Notes: generated from the letters alone by a model not told the origin. Positions 23,517-33,815 are shown, numbered from the stretch's first letter. The stretch is 64,000 nucleotides of DNA from Melastoma dodecandrum (GCA_029817715.1 JARUPY010000602.1:1381501-1445500), one strand, 5' to 3'. Numbers and translations: made by a program.

Positions 23517-23956
23517 TTTTTTCTTGTATTATAAAGAGTATATTGAAATGACAAAATCACATTTAATAATATTAAAAATAATTTTATTAACGTTAAGAAG
23601 CATTAAATATGTATTGAAAACGATGATTCTTATGCAAACTCAAAACCCTAATGGTGTGTTTGGTCGAAGGATTCGAGGAATAAATGGAATTAACTATTAA
23701 TTATATTTTAATTTGCTTTTCTTTTAATTCAATTTGCTTAATTTTAAAGAGGAATGGACGGTCGGAATCGTTGGACCAGGCCTTGCAGATGGAGCGCATC
23801 CCTGATGACTTGTTGATGTATGGAATAATGTCGAGGCTCCCGAAGACAAGCGTCCTTCGTTTTTCCTTGTATTAGAAATGAGTTTATTGAAATTATAAAA
23901 ATCGCATTTAATAATATTAAAAATAATTTTATTAACGTTAAGAAGCATTAAATATG
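23517..23956. repeat. Pair of ~95-bp AT-rich direct repeats
   Basis: Copies at 23517-23611 and 23860-23956 share a core of about 50 identical bases, from 'atttaataatattaaaaa' to 'agaagcattaaatatg', with scattered differences before it. They bracket an F-box fragment, suggesting a duplicated flank or a degraded element. Confidence 0.75.
23750..23868 (+). pseudogene. F-box domain fragment
   Basis: The frame reads QMERIPDDLLMYGIMSRLPKTSVLRF, the start of a plant F-box domain (pattern IP-DLL--I-SRLP--S-LRF). It then runs straight into one copy of an AT-rich direct repeat and stops at 23873. No substrate-binding repeats follow. It is a broken end of an F-box gene. Confidence 0.6.
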
Positions 23957-24637
23957 CAGATGATTATTATGCTTGAATTATTGTAATATTTCTAATTTAG
24001 TTAGACATTTAAATCATAAAGTATATTTAAACAGCGAAGCTCCTCCAGCTCTTGCATGTGGAACCATTGATCTGCATAATCAAACATTCACATCGTAGTC
24101 AAACTCATAAACACTGTAATCGCCAAACAACCCCTAGAAAACTTATGAAATCTTAAACGGCTACACCACGAGACACAGCTAATCCTAGACATGTATGTAG
24201 GATTAATCTGCATGTATGTAGGGCTAGTGGCATTGAACACAACCAAAAGCTATCAGAAGAATAGAATGAACCCTCATGTCTTTATTCTGAACCTGTGATT
24301 TCTCTCTTTTCTGCTGAGCCGTCTATTGTTCTTGGCGCCAAGGCCTATTTACACAAAAAAAAAAGTCAAATTTAAATAGCGAGGCAGTGTTTCAAGATGC
24401 CAGAAATGTTTTAGCTAAACATTCTCTCCTTCAACCCCGGCATTCGAAGTGGATACTGTATGCATGGATAGCAAGGAAAGCCACAATCATGCTGCTGCCA
24501 TACCTGTCACCGGGGCCTTTTAATATATTACTAGACACACACGGAAGATTTGACACCTCGATCCCTATCCGCGGGCATCATGTGTGATCACGATGGTCCC
24601 CCACCTGCAACTCTTTTGCAAGTCTGGAAGATCAATT
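23957..24637. other. Intergenic, no gene seen
   Basis: AT-rich DNA with no coding signal. The last few hundred bases probably include the 3' UTR of the PPR gene that ends at 24638. Confidence 0.4.
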
Positions 24638-26707
24638 TCACCAATAATCATTGCAAGAGCAGAAACCATTGGTAAAAGAGTGGAACCGATTATTATCCCT
24701 TATGATTATCTCCCTGCCTGTGATCTTAGATATCAGCTTCATCGCCTCATGGCAGTCACCGCACACTCGAAGGTTCTTGACCACTCGGATGACTGCAGTT
24801 GGGGATGTGCTGATCAAACCGAAAGCGACAGCAAGCTTCTCGCTGTGCCAACTGAGGGACTGCTCCTTTTCCTCTTCTTCTATGTTGAAGAGGACATGCT
24901 CAGTCGTCGGCACATAACCAGCTTCTTTCAGGTACTTTGAGAGTTCCTTGAGTTTCGAATAGATATCCTTTGTTGAAGGGTGAGTTTCGTCTCCCACGAG
25001 GAATTCGTGGACGACTCCATCCACTTCAATCCAACTACAGCCCCGTAATTTCTGGATCCCTTCAATGTTCATCTTGGAGCGGACACTGGCTGCATCGTCC
25101 CATCGTTGGCTCACCGAGTATATGTTTGAGAGCTGGACATAATTACTCGAGTTCCATGTTTCCAACAAGATCATCTCCTTCAATGCCATCTCTGCCAATT
25201 GAATGTTACGGTGTAGCCTACACCCATTAAGCAAAGCACCCCAAACGACTGCATTAGGCTCCACAGGCATACCCACAATCAACCGGTGAGCCTCGTCTAA
25301 ACAACCAGCACGGCTGAGGAGATCAACCATACAGCCATAGTGCTCCACAGTATGAAGTAAGGAATAAATGCGAACCATGCCTTCAAAGTACCGACGGCCC
25401 TCATTCACAAGGCCAGCATGTGTACAGGCACAGAGCAAACCCATGAACATATTCCCATCAGGTTTTAGGCCAATTTTCTCGACTTGGCCAAATAAACTAA
25501 ACGCTAGCATAGCATGTCCGCTCATCGCAAGCCCGGATATGACAGCATTCCATACCACTTTGTCCTTCACCCTCATTTCCATGAAGACTTCCCATGCTCG
25601 GATCACACACCCACATTTCATGTACAAGTTAATCAAAGCTGTCCCCACTATAGGGTTTTCCAAAAACAGGTCCCTATCGATCATCTTGCTGGCCCGTTCA
25701 CCAGCTTCTAATGCTCCTAATCTTGCACAGGCATTGAGCACCCCAACTATAACATAACAATCTGGCGTCAGATTGTCTTGCCTCATGCGAGAAAACATGT
25801 CCAAAGCTTCTTGTGGCAAGCCGTTGAACGCATATCCCTGAATCATGGTACTCCATGAAACTAGGTCCTTCTCGGGCATCATATCAAAAACATCCCGTGC
25901 CTTTTCCATGTTTCCGAATTTGAAAAACATATCCACTAATGAGGTATTGACAAACACATTCTCTCTCAAATTATTTTCAGTCAAGTAATCATATATCCAC
26001 TCTCCACTACGCAGATCCCCAAGCCGTATACACGCTGACAGCACCTTTATAATGGTGAGACTATCCGGCCTCAGCCCTGCACCCAAGAAGCCCCAAAACA
26101 TATGAATAGCTTCCCTAAATCTTCCGTGTTCAACATGACCTGTAATCATCGCAGTCCAAGAAACGACATTCTTCTTATCACTTGCTTCACCAAACACCTT
26201 CTGCGCATCATTCAAGAAGCCACATTTAGCATAAAAACAAACCAGAGCACTGTTTGTGAACACATCACCATCCAATCCGATCTTAAGTCCAAGACAGTGA
26301 GCGCTCACACCAACTCCAGCATTGGTAACCCTTGAGCATGCCTTGAGCACAAAAGGCAGAGTGAAATTGTTCGGCAAGATGCCCTCCTTTCTCATGAGAC
26401 GGAAAAAGTCAACAGCTTCGGAGAAGCGGTCATTGGAAATGAGGCCGCGTATCATGGTATTCCATAAATTAACACTGGGCTCTCGTGACTGGTGAAAAAC
26501 AAGCCGAGCGTAACAAAGGTCCCCAAAATTTAAAGCTGAACGCAGGACAATGCTGATGAAATAGTTGTCCTGGTCATAATTTTTGCGAAGAAGAGCACCA
26601 TGAATGTGTTTCAGTTGTTTCAATGATTGGAAACTTTGAGAGATTACTTCCTTGATTTCTAAACCTCTGAGAAAACCTGCAGAGCTAGAGCTCGGTAAGA
26701 GAGACAT
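24638..26707 (-). CDS. PLS-class pentatricopeptide repeat protein with E and DYW domains
   Basis: An intronless frame of 689 codons. Tandem P, L and S repeats run from about residue 75 to 500, for example NLWNTMIRGLISNDRFSEA, VVSWTAMITGHVEHGRFREA and LVSWSTMIQGYAFNGLPQEA. Next comes the E region (GCSWIEVDGVVHEFLVGDE) and a complete C-terminal DYW domain: HSEKLAVAFGLI, the deaminase-like HSE and CGDCHEAMK zinc ligands, and the final CNDYW. Such proteins enter mitochondria or plastids and direct C-to-U RNA editing at defined sites; the DYW domain is the cytidine deaminase. Overall sequence most resembles Arabidopsis At3g08820 (from memory). The RNA target cannot be read from the sequence with confidence. 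The gene appears intact. Confidence 0.93.
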   Translation of the reverse strand: MSLLPSSSSAGFLRGLEIKEVISQSFQSLKQLKHIHGALLRKNYDQDNYFISIVLRSALNFGDLCYARLVFHQSREPSVNLWNTMIRGLISNDRFSEAVDFFRLMRKEGILPNNFTLPFVLKACSRVTNAGVGVSAHCLGLKIGLDGDVFTNSALVCFYAKCGFLNDAQKVFGEASDKKNVVSWTAMITGHVEHGRFREAIHMFWGFLGAGLRPDSLTIIKVLSACIRLGDLRSGEWIYDYLTENNLRENVFVNTSLVDMFFKFGNMEKARDVFDMMPEKDLVSWSTMIQGYAFNGLPQEALDMFSRMRQDNLTPDCYVIVGVLNACARLGALEAGERASKMIDRDLFLENPIVGTALINLYMKCGCVIRAWEVFMEMRVKDKVVWNAVISGLAMSGHAMLAFSLFGQVEKIGLKPDGNMFMGLLCACTHAGLVNEGRRYFEGMVRIYSLLHTVEHYGCMVDLLSRAGCLDEAHRLIVGMPVEPNAVVWGALLNGCRLHRNIQLAEMALKEMILLETWNSSNYVQLSNIYSVSQRWDDAASVRSKMNIEGIQKLRGCSWIEVDGVVHEFLVGDETHPSTKDIYSKLKELSKYLKEAGYVPTTEHVLFNIEEEEKEQSLSWHSEKLAVAFGLISTSPTAVIRVVKNLRVCGDCHEAMKLISKITGREIIIRDNNRFHSFTNGFCSCNDYW

Positions 26708-27400
26708 ACTTAGTCATCAACTTAGTTCTCAATCATAACACTCAGATCCCAGAGGCAGGTACACAATAATTCAACCTTGTCCTCTCAACAATCACAAGTA
26801 TAACAGATTGCTCAGAATAAGTAGTGTCGAATTGGCCAGAATCACTTCCTTCAAGAAGTAATAACCAACCAGTGCCATCTGCTGCACGCTAAAATCCACT
26901 CAACAGCAGCAACAATCGCTCACTTCCTACATATCAGGCGCCATCGAAACTCCAGCCAACCCAGACCAATATCAACAACAATTCACAAAAAGATTCACCG
27001 AAGAGACACGAGTTTCGCTCAAACATCAATAAAGAGCATCAATCGCCGACATCACCGGAGAAACTGTTACTCGCGGCAGTAGAGCCCCCATCAATCACTG
27101 TAGGAACTCCAAATGACAAAAGCAAGAACCATTTTTCCCTCTGACATTTAGTCAAACATGTTATGGGCATCAAGCAGCTCGAATCGCACCTCGTCAATGA
27201 AGAGCTGAGATAAATAATCGAAGGGACAGCCTTTAATTACATAATCCAACAATAGAACAGAGGATCAAACAAAACGCGCCGGCGAATTCCAATGCCCCAC
27301 AAGAACGGAAGCAGGCACCTCCCTAATCTAGACCAAACGCATTCCGAAGTACATATCCAAGTCCTTATTACTGTCAATAAGATTTTCTGAAAAAAGATGG
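26708..27400. other. Upstream flank of the PPR gene
   Basis: This holds the promoter and leader side of the PPR gene. I see no coding region, RNA gene or clear element. Confidence 0.4.
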
Positions 27401-27479
27401 TGATTATTCTCGCGCTTTGTACTTGGAAAATACTTGCCTTAATATATGAGTGTTACCATCGATTTAAAACATATTTACA

Positions 27480-28160
27480 AAATACCGTCACAAGATTTAA
27501 AATTAGTGAAATACTTTCATAAAATCGGAAGGACTTTACTTGCAAAAAAAAGTCGTTACTCCAAATAGCGTCTTTAACGTGGAAAGACAAAGTCGTTATT
27601 CCAATAGCAACTTCTTTTTTTTGGTTGCCCGCCCGGTTTTCGGAGCTACGCTCCGACTAATCCGGACTCGACCCGGGTAGGACACCTGGCTATGGTGGGT
27701 GAGTCTCCCAACAGGGGTGGCTGCATACGGTAGATTTCGAACCCAAGACCTCCTTAAGCGAATCCAAGCTCCTTACCACTTGGACCAACCCCATGTTGGT
27801 ATTCCAATAGCAACTTCATTGTAGCTAGATGTCCATGAAGTTGCTGTTACATCAAAGTCATTACTTCGAATAGCAATTTTCAAGTTTATTTTGGGTTATT
27901 TTGTGATGTCGCTACTTCAAACGGCGATTTCTTTTGTAAAGTCGCTACTTGAAGTAGTGAACTTAATAAAAAAATTACACATGACATTGGTCGAGTTAAA
28001 ATTATAATCGTGCAAAGTCGTTATTTCAAGTAACGATTTCGAACTAATGGATTTAAGTAATGGATTTAATCGAATTAACAGTTTGAAGTGGTGACTTTTT
28101 CATGAAGTGAAGTCGCTGCTTATAGTGAGTTGAAGATGATAAAATTCGAATTTTTTAAAT
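27480..28160. repeat. Quasi-palindromic repeat block hosting a SINE
   Basis: Repeated short units carry the agtcgttactcc / aatagcgtctt, aagtcgttattcc / aatagcaacttc and gtcgctacttcaaacggcgatttc pattern. Each pairs a gtcg-t-(a/t)tt core with its rough reverse complement. The block is split by a SINE at 27615-27799. The units match the style of the 4.4, 10.4, 15.5 and 16.8 kb repeats. Confidence 0.55.
27597..27817 (-). mobile_element. tRNA-derived SINE (Au-like) with 18-bp target duplication
   Basis: The 185-base element (27615-27799) reads on the minus strand from a tRNA-like head, with an A-box-like TGGTCCAAGTGG and a B-box-like GGTTCGAAATC about 35 bases later. It ends in a run of A (poly-T on the plus strand at 27615-27622). 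It is flanked by TATTCCAATAGCAACTTC at 27597-27614 and 27800-27817, an 18-bp perfect target duplication. Pol III promoter, no coding capacity and an A-tail are the SINE hallmarks. The internal sequence resembles the widespread angiosperm Au SINE as I recall it. The perfect duplication implies a fairly recent insertion. Confidence 0.85.
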
Positions 28161-28312
28161 TTGTTATTGTATTTGATATTTTTTTTTAAATAACATAATA
28201 ACGGATATTCCAAAAAAATGAACGGTGATGTGCGTTTCCCAAACTAAATACCCCACAAGAAGGCACGGCCGGAATCTCCGGTTACCGGAGACCTGGGGCT
28301 TCGCAGTCATCC

Positions 28313-28773
28313 TGTTACGAGGTTAACTGCAATAGTGCTGTTGTGGAGGGAAAGCTGAGGAAGATGTGGGAAGTGAAGCTGGTGTTGATGCTGAAGAAGT
28401 GAAGCGTGTTGGTCGTTATGTAGTTAGGATGAATAATGGGCTGGGCTTGTTAAGGGTTGGGCTTAATAGCCTGTGTAAGTGGTGGCCCAGGTGGGCAGGT
28501 GGGATAGGCAGTTAAAAATGAGTCGGTTGGGGGGAAACAGTTAGGCTGTTATCTGTTTAGGAGGTGGTGCGCCGTAGGCGGTTGACTGTTGGAACTGAAC
28601 CTTCTGGCTTGGGCTGTCGGAGGTGTGGCTGGATGCGAAGAACAGTTTGGTTGGAATGAGATTGATTGTTCTGTAGATTGTCTGCTGTGTTGATTGTCTG
28701 CTGTGTTGGTTAGCCTCTGTTCCTGCAATTTTTTCTGTAAATATTCTGCGGTGCTGTTGAATTGCGTGAATCA
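28313..28773 (+). repeat. 5' LTR (461 bp)
   Basis: It begins TG and ends CA. It carries two tandem copies of gattgtctgctgtgtt near 28676-28707, where the 3' LTR has one. It should contain the element's promoter; I did not identify a clear TATA box. Confidence 0.93.
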
Positions 28774-28790
28774 AGGGTATCAGAGCATTG
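28774..28790 (+). other. Primer-binding site for initiator tRNA-Met
   Basis: agggtatcagagcattg directly follows the 5' LTR. The ggtatcagagc core is the usual plant primer-binding site complementary to the 3' end of initiator tRNA-Met, here with one mismatch in the preceding base. Confidence 0.8.
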
Positions 28791-28802
28791 ATCCTTGCTG
28801 TA

Positions 28803-31800
28803 ATGGTTGAGACACGATCGGAAGAGATGCGGAAGGAGCAGGAATCGTTCGGTGTGGTTGTGAGGAGCTTGGCAGAGCAGATGAAAACTCTTACGTCACA
28901 GGTGCAAGAAATACAAGCTCAGACGTCAACGCAATGGGAGGCGATGAAGAAATTTGTTTGTGGAACGGATAAACCGAAGGGTATAGATTCATCTGTGGCA
29001 GAAGGAATAACTCCAGAGTCAAGAATGGAAATTGGCAGCGAGGGCAGAATCAGGTATTCTAATAGTTTTGTCTTACCTAAGGTCGAATTTCCAGATTTCG
29101 ATGGAACGAACTTGGAAGACTGGCTATATAAATGCCAGAGGTATTTCGAGCTGGAAAATGTGCCAAATGATAAGAAGGTGCAGTTAGCTTCTCTATATCT
29201 GTTTGGAGGTGCCTTGCAATGGCATTACACGTTCATGAGGAATAGGATTGGAGATAAGGGACTGAATTGGGAAGATTACGTGATAGCGTTGAACAAAAGG
29301 TTCGGGAAGGAAGTGTTTGAGGACCCAATGGGTAAGATGAAAAATTTAAAGCAGGAGGGAGAGTTCGATAATTTGTACGCATACATGGAGGAGTTTGATA
29401 TATGTTTGAGGCGAGTTTTGGAGAAATTGGATTTGCCAATGGCCTTCCAGGTCAGCTTGTTCATCAATGGCCTTAAGGAGGAATACAGGAGTACTTTATG
29501 GCTGCTGAAACCCACTGATCTGCTCACTGTACAGACTAATGCTCGTATTATCAGTTGTGATGTACCTCCAGGGGAGACAGGTATGACTGTTAGCAAGCCC
29601 TTCAGATTGGTTAGAAGTGGTATAGCTGGGACATCTGGGAAGAGCGGTACATTCGTGGGAAATAAGGATCGGGAGTCAATTAGTTCGAGCATGGGACCAT
29701 CTGTTGTAGATAAAGTTGTTGAATCGAGGATTAGTCCTGCGTTTCCGATTGGGGGTTCTGCATCAGTAGGCAGGAGACGTCTAACCCAGGAAGAAGTGGA
29801 TGAACGAAGGTTGAAGGGGCTGTGTTTTACCTGCAACGAACCCTTTAATAGGAATCACAAGTGCTCCAAGAAGCAGTTGTACTCCTTAATCGTTGAACCA
29901 ATGGAGGATTCTGTTTTGGATGATGAGGTGCATTTGCCAGAAGCGGATAGGACGAGAGATGGGACGGGTACCAGTATATATGCTCTCAACGGTGAAATAG
30001 GAGGGGGTGACACTCGGACCATGCAGGTTCGGGGCAATTATAAGAAGAGGCCCTTACATATTCTGGTGGATAGCGGCAGCACGCATAATTTTCTGGATTC
30101 TAGAATTGTTGGTGGAATAAATGTTGTCATAAAGGTTATTACGCCAGTGACTGTGGCCGTAGCTGATGGCAGGAGTGTTTTATGTAATCGAATGATTCCA
30201 CAGCTGACTTGGGCAATTCAAGGGATTGAGTTCCAAGCTGATTTTTACGTGTTGGCCTTGGGAGGGTGTGAGATGATTTTGGGCGTTGATTGGTTGAGCC
30301 AGTTAGGGGATATCACTTGGAATTTTAAACTCTCTACAATGAAGTTTTGGTGGAAAACAGAATCTGTTATGCTACAAGGCATTTGTGAACAGAACACTAT
30401 TGCCCAATTGCACATGGTCGGTGGTGATAGCCTACAGACGTTTGAGACTTCGAATAATAGTAGTTGGATGGTTTGCTCTGGGTTCCATTCCATGCTCTGC
30501 TGTGCTGCTGCTGAGATGAGTGAGTCAGAGTGGGTTGAGACCATCCTACGGGATTTTCGGGACGTTTTTCAGGAACCTACTGGGCTACCTCCTTTCCGGG
30601 GACGCGATCACTCAATTCTGTTGAAAGAGGGCGTTCAAGGGATTAATGTAAGGCCATATAGGCATTCTGCAGCTCAAAAGGATGTCATTGAGAGGATGGT
30701 ACAAGAGCTGTTGGATTCGGGGGTGATTAGGGACAGTAAGAGCTCTTTTTCCTCTCCCATCGTTTTGGTTAAGAAGAAAGATGGGACGTGGAGGATGTGT
30801 ATCGACTACCGAGAGTTGAATAAGCAAACGGTGAAGGACAAATATCCCATACCTGTCATTGAAGAATTGCTAGATGAGTTGCATGGTGCTTCCATTTTTT
30901 CTAAAATTGATCTTCGAGCGGGTTATCATCAGATTCGCATGGATCCTAAAGACATTCATAAGACAGCTTTCCGGACACATGATGGGCACTATGAATTTTT
31001 GGTTATGCCGTTTGGATTGACAAACGCACCAGCAACTTTTCAAAGCTTAATGAATGCTATTTTCAGGCCCTATTTGAGACGGTTCATCTTAGTATTCTTT
31101 GATGATATTTTAGTTTACAGCAGTTCACGGGAAGCCCATTTACAGCAGCTGCAACTTACTTTTTCTTTACTCAGGCAGCATACATTGTTTGCTAAGCGAT
31201 CCAAATGTGTTTTTGGTTGTCAAAGAGTGGAGTATTTGGGCCACTATATTGATCAGAAGGGGGTATCAACGGATCCATCGAAGGTTCGAGCTGTGATGGA
31301 GTGGCCAACGCCCACTACAATTAAACAGTTGCGGGGTTTCTTGGGGCTAAGTGGCTATTATCGGCGCTTTATTCGTGGCTATGGTGTTGTTAGCAGGCCT
31401 TTGACTGAGTTGCTGAAGAAAGACAACTTCCAATGGACTGCTGCAGCTTCTGTTGCTTTCGCTAAGTTGAAGGATTTGCTGGTTTCTGCCCCTGTTCTCG
31501 CATTACCAGATTTTTCAGAAGTGTTTGTGCTGGAGACGGATGCATCTGACATTGGCATTGGAGCGGTTCTAATGCAGCGAGAGCATCCAATAGCCTTTCT
31601 CAGTAAGCAATTGTCAGCGAGACATCAGGCATTATCGGTGTACGAGAAAGAGTTGTATTCAATTGTTTTTGCCGTAGGGAAGTGGCAACACTACTTGGTT
31701 GGTCGACATTTTATCATCAGAACTGACCACAAGAGCCTTAAGTTTCTCTTAGAACAGCGGCTGCACACAGAAAGCCAATTTCGTTGGCTTTCCAAACTTA

Positions 31801-33353
31801 TGGGCTACGATTATGAGCTTTGCTACAAGAAGGGTCGAGACAACGTGGCTGCTGATTCCCTTTCACGGGTACAAGGATTGGAGTTGTTGGCCTTGACAGT
31901 TGCAACTCATTCGCCAACTCTTCTGGATGAGATTAAGGGAACTTGGAAGTCGGACCCTCAGCTCGCTGCCCTGCTTCCATCGTTGCAGACAGGAACCCTG
32001 ATTCATAAGCATTATCGTTGGCACCAAGGGCTCTTGCAACGCAACTCACGTTTGGTGGTGGGAAAGGATTTTGCTCTTCGAACAAGGATTATTCAGATTT
32101 TTCATGCCACTGCTGTTGGGGGTCATTCGGGTGTGTTGGCTACTGAGAAGCGACTTCGCAGCTTGTTTTTCTGGAAAGGGTTGGCTGGAGATGTTAAAAC
32201 TTTCGTGAGGAATTGTGATGTGTGTTCGCGTTGCAAACCTGAGAATGTGGCTTCACCTGGGTCTTTGCAGCCTTTACCTATTCCTACTGGCGCTTGGATG
32301 GAAATTTCGATGGATTTTGTGGAAGGGTTACCTAAATCTCAAGGCAAGGAAGTCATTTTCGTGGTGGTAGACCGTCTTACCAAGTATGCTCACTTCCTTG
32401 CTCTATCTCATCCATTTACAGCTCAAATTGTAGCTCAGGTATTCATGGATAACATTTTTAAACTACATGGGTTGCCTCTTACAATCGTGAGCGATCGAGA
32501 TTCTGTGTTCTTGAGTCAGTTTTGGCAACAGCTGTTCTCTCTCCAGGGAGTCGAGTTGCACAGATCGTCGGCTTACCACCCACAAACAGATGGTCAAACC
32601 GAAGTTGTGAACCGTTGTTTAGAGACGTATTTGCGGTGTATGACAGGGGATTGTCCTTCCAAATGGGCTTCTTGGTTATCCCTTGCGGAGTGGTGGTACA
32701 ATTGCAATTTCCATTCTTCCATACGAATGACACCCTTTGAAGCATTATATGGGTATTCTCCTCCGGTCCATCTGCCTTATTTTCCTTCTGGGCAAGTGGT
32801 GGCTGCTGTCGACAGTACTTTACGGGACAGAGAAGCGATGTTACAATTGTTGCGCTTCCATTTAGCTAGAGCTCAGCATCGAATGAAGCAGCTCGCCGAT
32901 GTGCATCGGACAGATCGGGAGTTTGCTATAGGAGATCTGGTTTATGTCAAATTACAGCCGTACCGACAACATACTGTGGTTGGCCGCACTAATCAGAAGC
33001 TGTCCCCACTGTATTACGGTCCCTACAAGATCCTTGATCGCATTGGGCAGGTTGCTTATAAGCTCGAGTTACCTGCTGGATCTATAGTTCATCCAACGTT
33101 TCATGTTTCCAAGCTGCGCGCTGCAGTTACTGATGTTTCGAGAGTTTCTGCTACCTTGCCTGCTTTCTGTACTGCACATTCAAGAGTTCCTGTTGCTATT
33201 CTGGCCAGGAAGATGGTTAAGAGAGGATCTGTGGCTGCTACTATGGTTTTGGTGCAATGGCAAGATGAGGATGTTGGGGATGCGACTTGGGAATTTTTGT
33301 TTGATTTGCAGAGGAAGTTTCCTGATTGTACACTTGAGGACAAGTGTTCTTGA
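28803..33353 (+). CDS. Ty3/gypsy Gag-Pol polyprotein
   Basis: An uninterrupted frame of 1516 codons starts at the ATG giving MVETRSEEMRKEQ; an in-frame extension to 28788 lacks an ATG. Order: Gag (DWLYKCQRYFELENVPNDKK); a CCHC zinc knuckle (CFTCNEPFNRNHKC, about 29823-29864); aspartic protease (ILVDSGSTHNF, about 30060); reverse transcriptase (CIDYRELNKQTVKDKYPIP and the FFDDILVYS active site near 31100); RNase H (LETDASDIGIGAVL); integrase with its HHCC finger (HSG...CDVCSRC) and DDE core (MDFVEGL, SDRDSVFLS, YHPQTDGQTEVVNR). The end, VLVQWQDEDVGDATWE, is a chromodomain-like tail. Integrase after RNase H places it in Ty3/gypsy, and the tail suggests a chromovirus-type lineage. It copies its RNA and integrates new copies in the host nucleus. 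No stops or frameshifts are seen. Confidence 0.95.
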   Translation: MVETRSEEMRKEQESFGVVVRSLAEQMKTLTSQVQEIQAQTSTQWEAMKKFVCGTDKPKGIDSSVAEGITPESRMEIGSEGRIRYSNSFVLPKVEFPDFDGTNLEDWLYKCQRYFELENVPNDKKVQLASLYLFGGALQWHYTFMRNRIGDKGLNWEDYVIALNKRFGKEVFEDPMGKMKNLKQEGEFDNLYAYMEEFDICLRRVLEKLDLPMAFQVSLFINGLKEEYRSTLWLLKPTDLLTVQTNARIISCDVPPGETGMTVSKPFRLVRSGIAGTSGKSGTFVGNKDRESISSSMGPSVVDKVVESRISPAFPIGGSASVGRRRLTQEEVDERRLKGLCFTCNEPFNRNHKCSKKQLYSLIVEPMEDSVLDDEVHLPEADRTRDGTGTSIYALNGEIGGGDTRTMQVRGNYKKRPLHILVDSGSTHNFLDSRIVGGINVVIKVITPVTVAVADGRSVLCNRMIPQLTWAIQGIEFQADFYVLALGGCEMILGVDWLSQLGDITWNFKLSTMKFWWKTESVMLQGICEQNTIAQLHMVGGDSLQTFETSNNSSWMVCSGFHSMLCCAAAEMSESEWVETILRDFRDVFQEPTGLPPFRGRDHSILLKEGVQGINVRPYRHSAAQKDVIERMVQELLDSGVIRDSKSSFSSPIVLVKKKDGTWRMCIDYRELNKQTVKDKYPIPVIEELLDELHGASIFSKIDLRAGYHQIRMDPKDIHKTAFRTHDGHYEFLVMPFGLTNAPATFQSLMNAIFRPYLRRFILVFFDDILVYSSSREAHLQQLQLTFSLLRQHTLFAKRSKCVFGCQRVEYLGHYIDQKGVSTDPSKVRAVMEWPTPTTIKQLRGFLGLSGYYRRFIRGYGVVSRPLTELLKKDNFQWTAAASVAFAKLKDLLVSAPVLALPDFSEVFVLETDASDIGIGAVLMQREHPIAFLSKQLSARHQALSVYEKELYSIVFAVGKWQHYLVGRHFIIRTDHKSLKFLLEQRLHTESQFRWLSKLMGYDYELCYKKGRDNVAADSLSRVQGLELLALTVATHSPTLLDEIKGTWKSDPQLAALLPSLQTGTLIHKHYRWHQGLLQRNSRLVVGKDFALRTRIIQIFHATAVGGHSGVLATEKRLRSLFFWKGLAGDVKTFVRNCDVCSRCKPENVASPGSLQPLPIPTGAWMEISMDFVEGLPKSQGKEVIFVVVDRLTKYAHFLALSHPFTAQIVAQVFMDNIFKLHGLPLTIVSDRDSVFLSQFWQQLFSLQGVELHRSSAYHPQTDGQTEVVNRCLETYLRCMTGDCPSKWASWLSLAEWWYNCNFHSSIRMTPFEALYGYSPPVHLPYFPSGQVVAAVDSTLRDREAMLQLLRFHLARAQHRMKQLADVHRTDREFAIGDLVYVKLQPYRQHTVVGRTNQKLSPLYYGPYKILDRIGQVAYKLELPAGSIVHPTFHVSKLRAAVTDVSRVSATLPAFCTAHSRVPVAILARKMVKRGSVAATMVLVQWQDEDVGDATWEFLFDLQRKFPDCTLEDKCS

Positions 33354-33365
33354 AGGGGAGAAACT

Positions 33366-33810
33366 TGTTACGAGGTTAACTGCAATAGTGCTGTTGTGGA
33401 GGGAAAGCTGAGGAAGATGTGGGAAGTGAAGCTGGTGTTGATGCTGAAGAAGTGAAGCGTGTTGGTCGTTATGTAGTTAGGATGAATAATGGGCTGGGCT
33501 TGTTAAGGGTTGGGCTTAATAGCCTGTGTAAGTGGTGGCCCAGGTGGGCAGGTGGGATAGGCAGTTAAAAATGAGTCGGTTGGGGGGAAACAGTTAGGCT
33601 GTTATCTGTTTAGGAGGTGGTGCGCCGTAGGCGGTTGACTGTTGGAACTGAACCTTCTGGCTTGGGCTGTCGGAGGTGTGGCTGGATGCGAAGAACAGTT
33701 TGGTTGGAATGAGATTGATTGTTCTGTAGATTGTCTGCTGTGTTGGTTAGCCTCTGTTCCTGCAATTTTTTCTGTAAATATTCTGCGGTGCTGTTGAATT
33801 GCGTGAATCA
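33366..33810 (+). repeat. 3' LTR (445 bp)
   Basis: By eye identical to the 5' LTR except that it lacks the second copy of the 16-bp unit gattgtctgctgtgtt. It is preceded by the purine tract used to prime plus-strand synthesis. Confidence 0.93.
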
Positions 33811-33815
33811 CATCC

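Larger units (their letters stand above)
28308..33815 (+). mobile_element. Complete Ty3/gypsy LTR retrotransposon
   Basis: The element spans 28313-33810 and is flanked by the 5-bp target duplication CATCC (28308-28312 and 33811-33815). LTRs start TGTTACGAGG and end GTGAATCA. A primer-binding site (ggtatcagagc, initiator-Met tRNA type) begins just after the 5' LTR, and a purine tract (aaggggagaaa) lies just before the 3' LTR. One long gag-pol frame fills the interior. All parts needed for an autonomous element seem present, and by eye the LTRs match except for one 16-bp repeat unit, so the insertion is recent. Confidence 0.95.

Noticed and set aside
27660..27799. Possible tRNA gene on the minus strand (A-box and B-box-like sequences)
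   Set aside because: It does not fold into a full cloverleaf by eye. It ends in an A-run and is flanked by a target duplication, so it is a SINE.
28541..28774. Minus-strand frames in the LTRs (also 33602-33811)
   Set aside because: They are shadows of the repeated LTR sequence; no coding evidence.
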